DNA of 64,000 bases, taken from contig DATLJB010000180.1 of NCBI GenBank assembly GCA_035539075.1, positions 1-64,000 on the forward strand, read 5' to 3'. Below, piece after piece: positions 44,483 through 53,451 of this stretch (its first letter is position 1; every line of letters begins with the position of its first letter). The DNA is from Dongia_B sp035539075. Lineage in GTDB: Bacteria > Pseudomonadota > Alphaproteobacteria > Dongiales > Dongiaceae. A model generated the notes under the pieces. It was given only the letters and a program-made list of their open reading frames with translations. It was not told the origin of the DNA and searched no databases. The position numbers were made by a program, and so were the translations under genes.

Positions 44483-45190
44483 ATGCTTGGCAATCTTAAT
44501 CAGATCCTTTTTGGCCTCTATCCCTACGTGGCACTCAGCGTATTCCTGGTCGGCAGCGTTGTGCGCTTCGACCGCGAGCAATACACTTGGCGCTCGGGCT
44601 CCAGCCAACTGCTGCGCCGCCGCCTGCTCTTCATCGGCAGCAACTGCTTCCATATCGGCGTCCTGGCAATCCTCGCCGGGCACTTCGTCGGCCTCTTGAC
44701 GCCGCATGAGATCTACACCGCCATGGGCTTGACGGTGGAAGCGAAGCAGTTGATGGCGATGATCGTCGGCGGCGTATTCGGCGCCATGTGCTTCCTCGGC
44801 CTCACCCTGCTGATCTATCGCCGGCTGGTCGATCCGCGCATCCGGGCGACCAGCAGCGTCATGGATATCGCCATCCTGCTGCTGCTCTATGCCCAGCTGA
44901 TCCTCGGCCTCTCCTCGATCTTCGTCTCGGCGCAGCATCTGGACGGGTCGGAGATGCTGAAGCTGGCTGATTGGGCGCAAGGCATCGTTACCTTGCGCGG
45001 CGGCGCAGCGGAGGAGATCGCCGATGTCAGCATCGTCTTCAAATGCCATATCGTGCTCGGCATGACGATTTTCCTGCTCTTTCCCTTCTCCCGGCTCGTC
45101 CATATCTGGTCGGCACCGATCGGTTATATTGGCCGCTCCTATCAGGTGGTGCGTCGGCGCGGTGGCGCATCTGCGATAAGGGGGCGGTGA
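44483..45190 (+). CDS. narI: Respiratory nitrate reductase gamma subunit NarI (di-haem cytochrome b)
   Basis: 235 residues with five membrane helices; takes electrons from quinol and passes them through two b haems to NarH. Haem-ligand histidines lie in conserved places: NCFHIGVLAILAGHFVGLL and KCHIVLGMTIFLLFPFSRLVHIW. Length normal. Ends at TGA 45188-45190 with the next ATG beginning on its last base. Confidence 0.94.
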   Translation: MLGNLNQILFGLYPYVALSVFLVGSVVRFDREQYTWRSGSSQLLRRRLLFIGSNCFHIGVLAILAGHFVGLLTPHEIYTAMGLTVEAKQLMAMIVGGVFGAMCFLGLTLLIYRRLVDPRIRATSSVMDIAILLLLYAQLILGLSSIFVSAQHLDGSEMLKLADWAQGIVTLRGGAAEEIADVSIVFKCHIVLGMTIFLLFPFSRLVHIWSAPIGYIGRSYQVVRRRGGASAIRGR

Positions 45191-45978
45191 TGGAACCAAT
45201 CCGAGTCAATCACGAAGAGATCAATCCGGCGGCGATCGCCGCGGAGATGCAATACCACCCCGCCGCCAACCGCGAGCAAGCCTGGCAGGCCGCCGCCACG
45301 GCTCTGGTGGTCCGCCAGCTGCTGCTGCAGGAAGCGGCTCGCCTCGGCCTGTCGAGTGAAGAAGAAGCTGCAGAGCCGTCGGAGGGCGCGGAAGAAGCCC
45401 TGATCCGCCAACTGCTCGCCCGAGAGATCGTCACCCCGGAACCCGACCAGGAGACATGCCGCCGCTATTGGCAGGCGAACCAGGCCAAGTTCCGGTCGCC
45501 CGACGTTTATGAGGCTGCCCATATCCTCTTCGCGGCGCCAGCCGAGGACAAGCAGGTGCGGGCGACCGCGCGCCAGGCGGCGACCGAGACCTTGCAACAG
45601 GTCCTCGCACAGCCGGAGCGATTTGCCGGCTTGGCCCGCGAGCGCTCGGCCTGCCCGTCGGGCGCGAATAGCGGCCTGCTGGGGCAGCAAAGCCGTGGCG
45701 ACCTGGTGCCCGAGATCGAAACCTTCATCCTCGCATTGCAGGAGGGGCAGATCTGCCCCGTGCCCGTCGAGACCCGCTACGGCTTCCATGTGCTGCGCCT
45801 CGATCGCTTCCGTCGCGGCGAAGTGCTGCCCTTCGAAACGGCGGGCCCGATGATCGAACGGCAATTGCGCAGCCAGTCCTGGCAGCGCGCCGTCAGCCAG
45901 TATATTCGCATCCTCGCCGGCCGCTCGGATATTTCCGGCATCTCCATCGATGGAGCATCGAGCCCGCTGGTGCAATAG
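45190..45978 (+). CDS. Parvulin-type peptidyl-prolyl isomerase (NifM-like) at the nar operon
   Basis: 262 residues. The N-terminal half is helical and Glu/Ala-rich, as in SurA/NifM-like chaperones; the C-terminal half is a parvulin domain at about residues 105-215 (YEAAHILFAAP, FAGLARERSACPSG, GLLGQQSRGDLVPEIE, and PVETRYGFHVLRLDR). No signal peptide or lipobox, so cytoplasmic. Parvulins often follow narI and are thought to help fold nitrate reductase, as NifM does for NifH. Start codon shares one base with the narI stop, so translation is coupled. Confidence 0.88.
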   Translation: MEPIRVNHEEINPAAIAAEMQYHPAANREQAWQAAATALVVRQLLLQEAARLGLSSEEEAAEPSEGAEEALIRQLLAREIVTPEPDQETCRRYWQANQAKFRSPDVYEAAHILFAAPAEDKQVRATARQAATETLQQVLAQPERFAGLARERSACPSGANSGLLGQQSRGDLVPEIETFILALQEGQICPVPVETRYGFHVLRLDRFRRGEVLPFETAGPMIERQLRSQSWQRAVSQYIRILAGRSDISGISIDGASSPLVQ

Positions 45979-46027
45979 CGCTGGCAATAGCGGGGCAAGA
46001 AATCGGTACAGACTGCGAGAGGGTCAT

Positions 46028-46579
46028 ATGCGTGTTTTCAGTATCATCGGCAGTTGTCGCGACAAGGCGGTTCTCGTTCAGCAGCTGATCGCTCATCTGC
46101 AGGAACTGGACTTTACCGTCTCTACCATCAAGCGCGTCTCCGACGATGTCGACTTGGATCGGCCCGGCAAGGATACCTATCTGCAACGCCACGCCGGCGC
46201 GCGGGAGATCGTTATCGCCAACAGCTTTCGCTCGGCCATTCTCGAGGAATATGCACAGGCTCAGGACGAGCCTGATATCGAGATGCTGCTGTCTCGCCTG
46301 AAACCTGCCGATGTCGTCCTGCTGGAGGGTTTCAGGCTCTGTGCCTATCCGAAGCTTGAGGTGATCGGCCCGAATCAGGGGAGGCGACCGCTTTATCACG
46401 ATGACCACAGCGTTATCGCCATCGCCGGGGCCGTCTCCGGGCCGAGCGCGGCGAAGCCGGATGAGGCAGAACTGCGGAGCGTCAGATGTTTTGACCTCGC
46501 CGATATTTCCGCCATCGCACTTTTTGTCCTGGCACAGGCGGCCCTACCGGGATTGGCCTGTCAGGAGACGGCAGCATGA
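46028..46579 (+). CDS. mobB: Molybdopterin-guanine dinucleotide synthesis adapter MobB, with a degenerate Walker A
   Basis: 183 residues of the MobB family: DLDRPGKDTYLQRHAGAREIVIANS and the C-terminal ADVVLLEGFRLCAYPKLEVIG match, the last being the typical VDLVLVEGFK..PK..V stretch. The N-terminal P-loop expected as GxxGxGKTT reads IIGSCRDKAVLVQQL, keeping the Lys but losing the second Gly and the Thr/Ser. In the family MobB binds GTP and assists MobA; here nucleotide binding may be weak. mobA is not adjacent. It ends with a four-base overlap with nnrS. Confidence 0.85.
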   Translation: MRVFSIIGSCRDKAVLVQQLIAHLQELDFTVSTIKRVSDDVDLDRPGKDTYLQRHAGAREIVIANSFRSAILEEYAQAQDEPDIEMLLSRLKPADVVLLEGFRLCAYPKLEVIGPNQGRRPLYHDDHSVIAIAGAVSGPSAAKPDEAELRSVRCFDLADISAIALFVLAQAALPGLACQETAA

Positions 46580-47763
46580 GGATCGCGGATATCTCCGAGC
46601 CAGGCCGTCCGAAGGCGGCCTTACTGGGACAGGGCTTTCGCCCCTTCTTCCTGGCCGCTGGCTTGTGGGGCGCCGCTGCGCTGGCCATCTGGATCCACCT
46701 CCTGGCTTCGGGCACGACGCTGCCCAGCCGCTTCGACCCGATGGCCTGGCACATTCATGAGATGCTGTTCGGCTTCGTGATGGCGGCCGTCGCCGGCTTC
46801 CTGCTGACTGCCATCCCCAATTGGACGCGACGCCTGCCAGTCAGCGGCGCACCGCTCGCCGGCCTCGCCGGCCTGTGGCTGCTGGGGCGCCTTGCCTGCC
46901 TCGTCTCTTCCTTCCTCCCTGCGATCGTCGCGATCGCGGCGGATCTCGCCTTCCCGGTCATCTTGATTGCCGTCGCCGCGCGCGAAATCATTGCCGGCCG
47001 CAACTGGCGCAATCTCGTCATGACCGCGCCGGTCACTGTTCTCGGTATCGCCAATCTGCTGATGCATCTCGAAGCTGCCGGCATCGACGTGCCGGCGGGG
47101 ATTGGCTGGCGCCTCGGCCTGGCGGCGATCCTGGTGCTGGTCTCGGCCGTCGCCGGACGCATCGTGCCCAGCTTCACGCGCAACTGGCTGGTAAAGCGGC
47201 AAGCGAAGCACCTGCCGGCGCCGCATGGTCTTGTCGATCGCCTCGCGCTGGGATCATTGCATCTCAGCATGCTTTCCTGGGCGCTGCTGCCGGAGGCCAA
47301 GATCATCGGCGCGGCGTTGCTTATCGCTACGGCGCTGAATGCCTGGCGCATGGCGCGCTGGTACGGCATTGCGACCCTGGCCGAGCCGTTGCTGACGATC
47401 CTTCATCTGGGCTATCTGTGGCTGACGATCGGCACAGCGCTTCTCGGTTGTTCGGTTCTGGATTGGGGCGTGCCGCTGCCGGCCGCCATCCATGCGCTGA
47501 CGGTCGGTGCGATCGGCACCATGATCCTCGCGGTGATGACACGGGCAACGCGCGGCCATTCGGGCTATGACCTGGTAGCCGACCGGCAGACGGTCGCCAT
47601 CTATGCCCTGGTCAATGCGGCGGCAGTCACACGTATCGCCGCGGCCTGGGCTGGCGGCGCCGTGATGCCGCTGCTCGTAGGATCGGCTGCGCTCTGGATC
47701 GCCGGATTCCTTCTGTTCAGCTGGCATTACGGCAGGATATTGCTGGGTGCCTCGGGGCGATGA
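46576..47763 (+). CDS. nnrS: NnrS-family haem-copper membrane protein
   Basis: 395 residues with about 12 hydrophobic segments. Family blocks: GFRPFFLAAGLWGAAALAIW near the start, WHIHEMLFGFVMAAVAGFLLTAIPNWTRR, GRIVPSFTRNW and TRATRGHSGYDL. NnrS is linked to tolerance of NO and nitrite and to denitrification, and is usually under an Nnr/Dnr-type regulator. It is the last gene of the plus-strand nar operon and overlaps mobB by four bases. A convergent gene ends 28 bases downstream. Confidence 0.9.
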   Translation: MRIADISEPGRPKAALLGQGFRPFFLAAGLWGAAALAIWIHLLASGTTLPSRFDPMAWHIHEMLFGFVMAAVAGFLLTAIPNWTRRLPVSGAPLAGLAGLWLLGRLACLVSSFLPAIVAIAADLAFPVILIAVAAREIIAGRNWRNLVMTAPVTVLGIANLLMHLEAAGIDVPAGIGWRLGLAAILVLVSAVAGRIVPSFTRNWLVKRQAKHLPAPHGLVDRLALGSLHLSMLSWALLPEAKIIGAALLIATALNAWRMARWYGIATLAEPLLTILHLGYLWLTIGTALLGCSVLDWGVPLPAAIHALTVGAIGTMILAVMTRATRGHSGYDLVADRQTVAIYALVNAAAVTRIAAAWAGGAVMPLLVGSAALWIAGFLLFSWHYGRILLGASGR

Positions 47764-47791
47764 TCAGCAAGCCGGCGGCGTAGCGCGAACC

Positions 47792-48685
47792 TCAGAAGCC
47801 GTAGAGCGCCGCCGGGTTATCGACGAGGATCTTTTTACATGCATCCGGCGCGGCCCAATCGAGCAGAAAATCCAGCAATTCCGCATCGTCCGGATAGGAG
47901 GCACGCGGCACGCCGACATGCGGCCAGTTGGAGCCCCAGATGATGCGCTCGGGGGCATGGGCAATGATCCGCTTTGCGTATGCAGCGACATCGGCATAGC
48001 CGGGGCGGCCGGTCAGGCTTGTCTCATAGGCGCCGCATATCTTGATCCAGGCATTGCCGCGATCGACCAGGCGCAGGATCTCATCGATCCGCCAATCATC
48101 AGGCGGAACAGGCGGAATGAACTTGCCGATGTGATCGATAACGTAAGGCATCTCTATGGCCCGCAGCGCGTCGACATGCCGATCGATTTCCTGACCGTTG
48201 AATTGCACCAGCAGGTGCCAGCCGAGATCGCGCACCCGTCTTTCGACCGGCTTCATATCGGCGATTTTCACGGCACCGCCCGGCAGATTCATGATACGCG
48301 CGCCCCGCACGCCTTGCCGGTCCAATGCCGCCAAGTCCTGCGCGGTCGTATCCGCGGAGACAACAATGACTGCCCGCGCCCGTTCCTTGCCGATCTGCTC
48401 CAAAGCGGCGAGTGTCGCGCTATTGTCGAACTGATAGGCATTGGACTGCACGATCACGACCCGATCGAGGCCGAGGCGCCGTTGCACTACCGCATAATCT
48501 TCCACGGTCGCCCATTCGGCAATCAGTGGGCCGCCTGGCTGTGAGACGAAGCCCGGCAGATAAAAATGCATATGGCAATCGGTGGCGCCCACTGGCCCCC
48601 TCAGGGACGGTGAGGCGCCGGTAAGTGGTCGCGTATTTGCCGGGATGGTCTCCCGGCGGTCGGAATCCGGGGATGAGGCGGTCAC
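47792..48685 (-). CDS. gli: D-galactarolactone isomerase (amidohydrolase family)
   Basis: 297 residues, TIM-barrel amidohydrolase_2 family close to LigI/2-pyrone-4,6-dicarboxylate hydrolase. The N-terminal metal-type motif is DCHMHFYLPGF; the C-terminal IIWGSNWPHVGVPR holds the catalytic Asp/His region. It lies next to a galactarolactone cycloisomerase homologue (3 bases between) and kdgD, the same order as the Agrobacterium hexuronate locus, where the enzyme converts D-galactaro-1,4-lactone to 1,5-lactone or similar. Context strongly supports the name; the sequence alone says only lactonase-like. Confidence 0.8.
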   Translation of the reverse strand: MTASSPDSDRRETIPANTRPLTGASPSLRGPVGATDCHMHFYLPGFVSQPGGPLIAEWATVEDYAVVQRRLGLDRVVIVQSNAYQFDNSATLAALEQIGKERARAVIVVSADTTAQDLAALDRQGVRGARIMNLPGGAVKIADMKPVERRVRDLGWHLLVQFNGQEIDRHVDALRAIEMPYVIDHIGKFIPPVPPDDWRIDEILRLVDRGNAWIKICGAYETSLTGRPGYADVAAYAKRIIAHAPERIIWGSNWPHVGVPRASYPDDAELLDFLLDWAAPDACKKILVDNPAALYGF

Positions 48686-48688
48686 GGC

Positions 48689-49825
48689 TCAATCGTCCTT
48701 GAGCGCGAACTCACGCAGCGCAGATCGGTTGATGTCGATGCCGAGGCCTGGCATGGCCGGGATGGCAACATCGCCGCCGACATGTTCGATCGGTTCCGTC
48801 AGAATCGCTTGCCGGAACGGATTGACGGTGCGGTCGAATTCCAGGATCGGCTCCACAGGCTTGTGGCGCGGCGGGTTGGGCGGCAGCGCCGCCATGAATT
48901 GCAGGCTGGCAGCCAGAGCGATGCCGGTGCCCCAGACATGCGGTACCAGGCGTATTCCGTGCATCGCAGCCATATCCGCCACACGCCGCATCTCGCTGAA
49001 GCCGCCGACGCCGCAGAGATCCGGCTGAAGGATATCGACGGCACGCGAGGCCAGCGGTTCACGCATGCCATAGCGCGTATGCCAGGTCTCGCCGCCGGCC
49101 ACCGGAATCGCCTGGCCGGCGCGCACGGCGCGATAGGCTTCCAGGTCTTCCGGCAGGACCGGTTCCTCGAACCAGTCGATGCCGTAAGGCTGCGCTCGCT
49201 TGCCGAGTTCGATCGCCTCCAAAGTGTCATAGCCATGATTGGCATCGATCATCAGTCTTGTCTTCGGACCGATCGCGTCGCGGGCGGCGGCAATGACCCT
49301 CAGGTCCTCCTCCACATCGAAGCCGATCTTGATCTTGACGGCATGAAAGCCTTCTTTGGCATAGAAGGCGACTTCCGCGGCGATATCGGAAACGCGGTCG
49401 CTTCCCTGCTTGCGAAAGCCGCCGGTCGCATAGGCTTTGACGCTGTCGCGGAAGCGGCCACCGAGCAAAGTGGAAATCGGCGCACCGAAATGCTTGCCCT
49501 TGATGTCCCAAAGGGCGACGTCGATGCCGGACAGCGCGGTAACAGTAAGGCCGCGCTGGCCCTGGTCGCGAAGAAGATTATAAAGCTCGATCCATAGCCG
49601 TTCCGTCTCTAGCGGATCGCGGCCGATGAGGGCCGAGGCATAGGCCTTGACTACAGCCGCATTGGGTCCGGCGGGACCCAGGCATTCGCCCCAGCCAGTC
49701 GTACCATCGGAGGAGATAATCTCGACCAAGCAATGCTGCCGCCGGTCGAAGCGCATGGAAGCGCTTTCGAACACCTCAGAGAGCTTGTGATCGAGGATAT
49801 GGGTCTTGACCGCTTCTATCTTCAT
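48689..49825 (-). CDS. gci: D-galactarolactone cycloisomerase (enolase superfamily)
   Basis: About 378 residues, enolase superfamily. The N-terminal capping region has FESASMRFDRRQHCLVEI; the barrel has KIKIGFDVEEDLRV with the KxK base, MIDANHGY and WFEEPVLPEDLEAY for metal ligands, and VPHVWGTG near the end. Strong pattern agreement with Agrobacterium Gci, which turns galactaro-1,4-lactone into 3-deoxy-2-keto-hexarate. Start: I prefer ATG at 49825 (MKIEAVKTH); ATG at 49834 and GTG at 49843 are alternatives. Its start overlaps the end of kdgD. Confidence 0.87.
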   Translation of the reverse strand: MKIEAVKTHILDHKLSEVFESASMRFDRRQHCLVEIISSDGTTGWGECLGPAGPNAAVVKAYASALIGRDPLETERLWIELYNLLRDQGQRGLTVTALSGIDVALWDIKGKHFGAPISTLLGGRFRDSVKAYATGGFRKQGSDRVSDIAAEVAFYAKEGFHAVKIKIGFDVEEDLRVIAAARDAIGPKTRLMIDANHGYDTLEAIELGKRAQPYGIDWFEEPVLPEDLEAYRAVRAGQAIPVAGGETWHTRYGMREPLASRAVDILQPDLCGVGGFSEMRRVADMAAMHGIRLVPHVWGTGIALAASLQFMAALPPNPPRHKPVEPILEFDRTVNPFRQAILTEPIEHVGGDVAIPAMPGLGIDINRSALREFALKDD

Positions 49826-49835
49826 GCGCGGCATT

Positions 49836-50741
49836 TCAGGCACGGTAGGGTTCGATCAGTCGGGCCACCATCTGCGTCTCTTCCTCCGTGAGATCGGTGA
49901 GCGGCACGCGGACCGGACCGGCGTCGAAACCGATCAGGCGTACGCCCGCCTTTATGGCCGAGACCGCATAGCCTTTCTTGCGGTCGCGGATCTTCATGAA
50001 AGGATAGAAGAACTCCCTGAGGATTGCATCCGTCCGCGCGCGCTGGCCGGCGCGCAAAGCCGCATAGAATTCCTGCGCCAGCTTCGGCACGAAATTGAAC
50101 ACGGCGGAGGAATAGGTCGTCACCCCTGCGCCCAGATAGGCATCCGCGAAGAGTTCCGCGGTCGGCATTCCACCCAGGTAAGTGAGCCGATCGCCCATCT
50201 TGGCCGTGATCTCCCGCACCAGCCCGATCCTGCCGGAGCCGTCCTTGAAGCCGATCAGATTGGGACAGGCCTCGCAAAGGCGTGCAAGCGTATCGGCCTC
50301 TACGATCGAATTGTCGCGATTATAGATCATGACGCCGATCTTCACCGCGTCGCAGACCGCCTTCACATGCGCATAGAGCCCTTGCTGGCTCGCCTCGATC
50401 AGGTAATGCGGCAAGAGCAGGATGCCATCCGCTCCGGCCGCCTCAGCGGATCTGGCAAGCGAGACCGCCATGCGTGTGCCGTAGCCGCATCCGGAAACGA
50501 TCGGTGTCTCGCCGGCAGCGGCCTTCGCCGTACGGATGATGGCGGGCACCTCCTCGGGCGCCAGCGAGAAGAATTCGCCGGTGCCGCCGGCGGCAAAGAG
50601 GACGCTCGCCTTGAAGCCGGCAAGCCAGCCGACATGATCGCCGTAAACCTTGGCGTTGAAGGCGCCGTCGGCGCCGAAGGGGGTCACCGGAAAGGACAGA
50701 AGGCCCGCACCGAGGGCGGCTTTCAAGCTGTTGGGTTCCAT
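49836..50741 (-). CDS. kdgD: 5-dehydro-4-deoxyglucarate dehydratase KdgD
   Basis: 301 residues, DHDPS/NAL class I aldolase superfamily. It decarboxylates and dehydrates 5-keto-4-deoxyglucarate to 2-oxoglutarate semialdehyde. Family features: LLSFPVTPFGADGAFN, FAAGGTGEFFSLAPEEV, a Tyr in IGVMIYNRDN, and the Schiff-base Lys in LIGFKDGSGRIG. It is transcribed in the same direction as gci and gli. Product formation feeds the TCA cycle through a semialdehyde dehydrogenase that is not in this window. Confidence 0.93.
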   Translation of the reverse strand: MEPNSLKAALGAGLLSFPVTPFGADGAFNAKVYGDHVGWLAGFKASVLFAAGGTGEFFSLAPEEVPAIIRTAKAAAGETPIVSGCGYGTRMAVSLARSAEAAGADGILLLPHYLIEASQQGLYAHVKAVCDAVKIGVMIYNRDNSIVEADTLARLCEACPNLIGFKDGSGRIGLVREITAKMGDRLTYLGGMPTAELFADAYLGAGVTTYSSAVFNFVPKLAQEFYAALRAGQRARTDAILREFFYPFMKIRDRKKGYAVSAIKAGVRLIGFDAGPVRVPLTDLTEEETQMVARLIEPYRA

Positions 50742-50806
50742 GATGAAGTCACATCCCGTTCGACAGAGGACAGCGATCAGCCTGCGGCATTTCGAACGGG
50801 ATCATA

Positions 50807-50838
50807 GATAACATCATATCTCTGTCAATAAGAGATAT
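50807..50838. promoter_or_regulatory. Probable GntR-family operator upstream of kdgD
   Basis: Read on the minus strand: ATATGATG-TT-ATC (50807-50819), sharing the core ATATGATG-NN-ATC with a site before dctP. An inverted repeat ATATCTC / GAGATAT (50816-50822 and 50832-50838) overlaps it. AT-rich DNA in this otherwise GC-rich window and the closeness to the GntR gene make it a likely binding region. Binding is inferred. Confidence 0.5.
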
Positions 50839-50864
50839 TATAAGTTGAGTGCCGAGACGATGCG

Positions 50865-51620
50865 TCAGCTGTGGCGGATCAGGTTGCGGTAGCGCTGCAG
50901 GCTGCCTTTGAGATGGGTGCGCACGGCATCGCGCGCCGCTTCTTCGTCACGCGCGAGAATCGCCTCTGCGAGCTTCTTGTGCTCGGCCTGGATCTGCTCA
51001 AGATAACCGGCGGCGGTGGTTTCCGTGCGGCCGTCCTGCAAGGCCGAACGCGGGATGACGGCTCTCCCCATCATCTCGAAAAATTCGCGGAAACGCGGAT
51101 TGTTGGTGGCATTGGCGATGGCGAGGTGGAAGGCGAAATCGGCGGCGGTCGTCGGCTTGCCCTCGGCAATCAGGATGGCGAGGTCGTCATAGCGCTCGAA
51201 AATCGCTTCCATCTGTGCCGGCGAGCGCCGGGCGGCGGCCAAGCCCGCCGCCTCGATCTCCACTGCCGCGCGCAGCTCAAGCATCTCGATGATCGAGGAA
51301 ATCCGCGATGGATCAACGGGCTGCATGGTGGCCATGCCGGCCGCCCCCCTGGCCTCCTGGGCGGCCTGCGGCTGATTGGCCAGCACGAAGACGCCAACGC
51401 CGTGGCGCGCCTCCACCAGCCCGTCGGCACGCAAGGACGCGATCGCCTCGCGGATCACGGTACGGCTGACGTCGTATCGCTTGGTGAGGCCGGCTTCGCT
51501 CGGCAGCTTCTCGCCGGGACTGAAATCGCCGGCAAGGATCGCCTGGCGCAGCTGATCGCTGACCTTGCCGACCAGGTTCCTGCGGCCAGGCTGCCGCTCG
51601 TCGCTTCCAATTTCTGCCAT
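50865..51620 (-). CDS. GntR-family regulator, FadR (FCD) subfamily, hexuronate cluster
   Basis: About 251 residues. N-terminal winged helix with VSDQLRQAILAGDFSPGEKLPSE, YDVSRTVIREAIASLRADGLVE and a following wing; C-terminal FCD domain of six helices with the metal/effector His residues (FAFHLAIANATNNPRF and TIRTHLKGSLQRYRNL-type ends). The start at 51620 is preceded by GGGCGCACGGG; an in-frame GTG at 51668 would add 16 residues. It lies between kdgD (minus) and dctP (plus), so it can control both arms. The likely effector is a pathway uronate or aldarate. Confidence 0.9.
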   Translation of the reverse strand: MAEIGSDERQPGRRNLVGKVSDQLRQAILAGDFSPGEKLPSEAGLTKRYDVSRTVIREAIASLRADGLVEARHGVGVFVLANQPQAAQEARGAAGMATMQPVDPSRISSIIEMLELRAAVEIEAAGLAAARRSPAQMEAIFERYDDLAILIAEGKPTTAADFAFHLAIANATNNPRFREFFEMMGRAVIPRSALQDGRTETTAAGYLEQIQAEHKKLAEAILARDEEAARDAVRTHLKGSLQRYRNLIRHS

Positions 51621-51755
51621 ACCCGTGCGCCCGCCCCCGCTTCGGCCCTGTTGCGGTGGTGACGACACACCACCGCCGACATCTCCGCCGATGCCAGCTA
51701 TAGCGGAGCCGCCCGAATCCCGTCGAGATTAATGTTGACGACCCGCTTGCTAGTT

Positions 51756-51768
51756 ATATGATGACATC
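51756..51768. promoter_or_regulatory. Probable GntR-family operator upstream of dctP
   Basis: ATATGATGACATC, containing the palindrome TGATG-a-CATCA, 45 bases before the dctP start. The same ATATGATG-NN-ATC core occurs in inverted orientation before kdgD. The site is inside an AT-rich promoter-like tract between two GC-rich coding regions. Confidence 0.5.
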
Positions 51769-51812
51769 AACAACGACATATTACAACAATCGTCATATAC
51801 GGGGAGGAAGAT

Positions 51813-52817
51813 ATGCGGGACCAGGTCCGTTCTGTCATTTGCACAAATATTCTGGCGGGCATTCTGGCGGGCGTGGTTCTGTGCGCCGGCAGCTCGCTCG
51901 CCGAGGCCAAGCAATGGCGCGGCTGGAACATCCATGCGCCGGGCTATCCCAATACGGTGGCGCTGGAGGATTTCGCCAAGGCGATCGCCGGGAAGACCAA
52001 CGGCGAGCTGTCCGGCACGGTCTATAACAACGCCGTCCTCGGCGACCAGTCGGATGCCATCGAGCAGACCCGCAACGGCGCGCTCGATTTCGCCAACTTC
52101 AACCTCGGACCAATGGGTCCGATCGTGCCGATGACGGATGTCCTCTCGCTGCCCTTCCTGTTCAACAGCGATGAGCAGATGCATCACGTCATGGATGGCC
52201 CGATCGGCCAGAGGTTCAGCGACGCCCTGTCCGAGAAGGGCCTCATCGCCCTCTCCTGGTTCGATTCGGGTGCCCGCAGCATGTACAACACCAAGCACCC
52301 GATTACCAAGCCGGGAGACCTCAAGGGCCTCAAGATCCGGGTCATGGACAATAATCTCTACGTCGACATGATCCAGGCGATGGGCGGCAACGCCACGCCG
52401 ATGTCCTTCGGCGAGGTCTATCAGTCGCTGAAGACCGGTGTCATCGACGGCGCCGAGAACAACTATCCCTCCTATGCCGAAACCAACCATTACGAGGTGG
52501 CAAAATATTATTCGACCACCGACCATCTGATCCTCCCCGAATGCCTCTGCGTCTCGAAGGCGAGTTGGGACGCCCTGTCCCCCGAGACCCAGAAGACCGT
52601 CCGCCAGGCGGCCATCGACGCGGCGGTCGAACAGCGCAAGCTCTGGGCCGAGGATACCGAAAAGGCCAAGGAAAAGGTTGAGCAGGGCGGCGCCAAGATC
52701 AATGAGATCACCGATCTGAAGCCGTTCCAGGACGCCATGCAGCCGGTCTACGAAAAGTTCTACAAGGCGCACCCGGAACTGAAGGCGCTGGTGGACGAAA
52801 TCCGCGCCGTTAACTGA
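51813..52817 (+). CDS. dctP: TRAP transporter substrate-binding protein DctP, hexuronate type
   Basis: 334 residues, periplasmic. Signal peptide ends near LAEAK at residue 31. DctP landmarks: YPNTVALEDFAKAI, GPIVPMTDVLSLPFLF, SWFDSGARSMYNTKHP, LKGLKIRVMDNNLYVDMIQAMGG and VYQSLKTGVIDGAENNYPSY with the binding Arg region. Strong GGGGAGGAAG ribosome site. In Agrobacterium the matching TRAP system imports hexuronates, in keeping with this cluster. Confidence 0.92.
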   Translation: MRDQVRSVICTNILAGILAGVVLCAGSSLAEAKQWRGWNIHAPGYPNTVALEDFAKAIAGKTNGELSGTVYNNAVLGDQSDAIEQTRNGALDFANFNLGPMGPIVPMTDVLSLPFLFNSDEQMHHVMDGPIGQRFSDALSEKGLIALSWFDSGARSMYNTKHPITKPGDLKGLKIRVMDNNLYVDMIQAMGGNATPMSFGEVYQSLKTGVIDGAENNYPSYAETNHYEVAKYYSTTDHLILPECLCVSKASWDALSPETQKTVRQAAIDAAVEQRKLWAEDTEKAKEKVEQGGAKINEITDLKPFQDAMQPVYEKFYKAHPELKALVDEIRAVN

Positions 52818-52871
52818 GCACCGCCTGTCGTTCCGCGACCACTCGCCGACCCGTCTTCAGGGAGGGATAAC

Positions 52872-53438
52872 TTGGCACATGCTTGCAACGACGCAGGGGG
52901 GCTGGGCGTGGCTGCTCCATCCGAACACTCCGCGGTTACGCTCAATCGCGCGCTTGATGGCATAGCCTGGCTATGCATGATCATTGCGGGCATTGCCGTG
53001 GTCGTGATGATTGCGATCTTCGGCTGGTTGGTTTTCGGCCGCTATGTCCTCAACAATACGCCGACCTGGGTGGAGCAGCTGTCGCTCCTTCTGATCAATT
53101 ACATCACCTTCCTCGGCGCCGCCGTCGGCGTGCGGCGCCACACCCATCTCAGCATCGACTTCATCCGCGAGGGTTTCCCGCGCATCCTGCGGGCGATCAT
53201 GCGCTGCCTCTCGGACTTCACTATTATGGTGTTCGGTGCCTTCATGGCCTGGCAGGGCTGGGTGCTGGTCTCCACCAATCTCGATCGCGAGATCCCGATG
53301 CTAGGCCTTTCCGAGAGCTGGCGCGCGGCACCGCTTCTGATCAGCGGCATCCTCTTCATCCTCTTCGCCGGCGCCGACCTCGCCGGCCGCTTCATCGCCC
53401 CTCCTGTCGTCACAGTGGCCGCCAAGCCGAAATCCTGA
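52872..53438 (+). CDS. dctQ: TRAP transporter small membrane subunit DctQ
   Basis: 188 residues, four helices: WLCMIIAGIAVVVMIAIFGWLVFGRY, LSLLLINYITFLGAAVGVRRHTHLSIDF, FTIMVFGAFMAWQGWVLV and APLLISGILFILFAGADLAGRF. The start is TTG at 52872 with GGAGG ten bases upstream, while GTG at 52908 with a GGGGG stretch is also possible. 13 bases before dctM. Confidence 0.9.
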   Translation: MAHACNDAGGLGVAAPSEHSAVTLNRALDGIAWLCMIIAGIAVVVMIAIFGWLVFGRYVLNNTPTWVEQLSLLLINYITFLGAAVGVRRHTHLSIDFIREGFPRILRAIMRCLSDFTIMVFGAFMAWQGWVLVSTNLDREIPMLGLSESWRAAPLLISGILFILFAGADLAGRFIAPPVVTVAAKPKS

Positions 53439-53451
53439 GAAGGCGCATATC

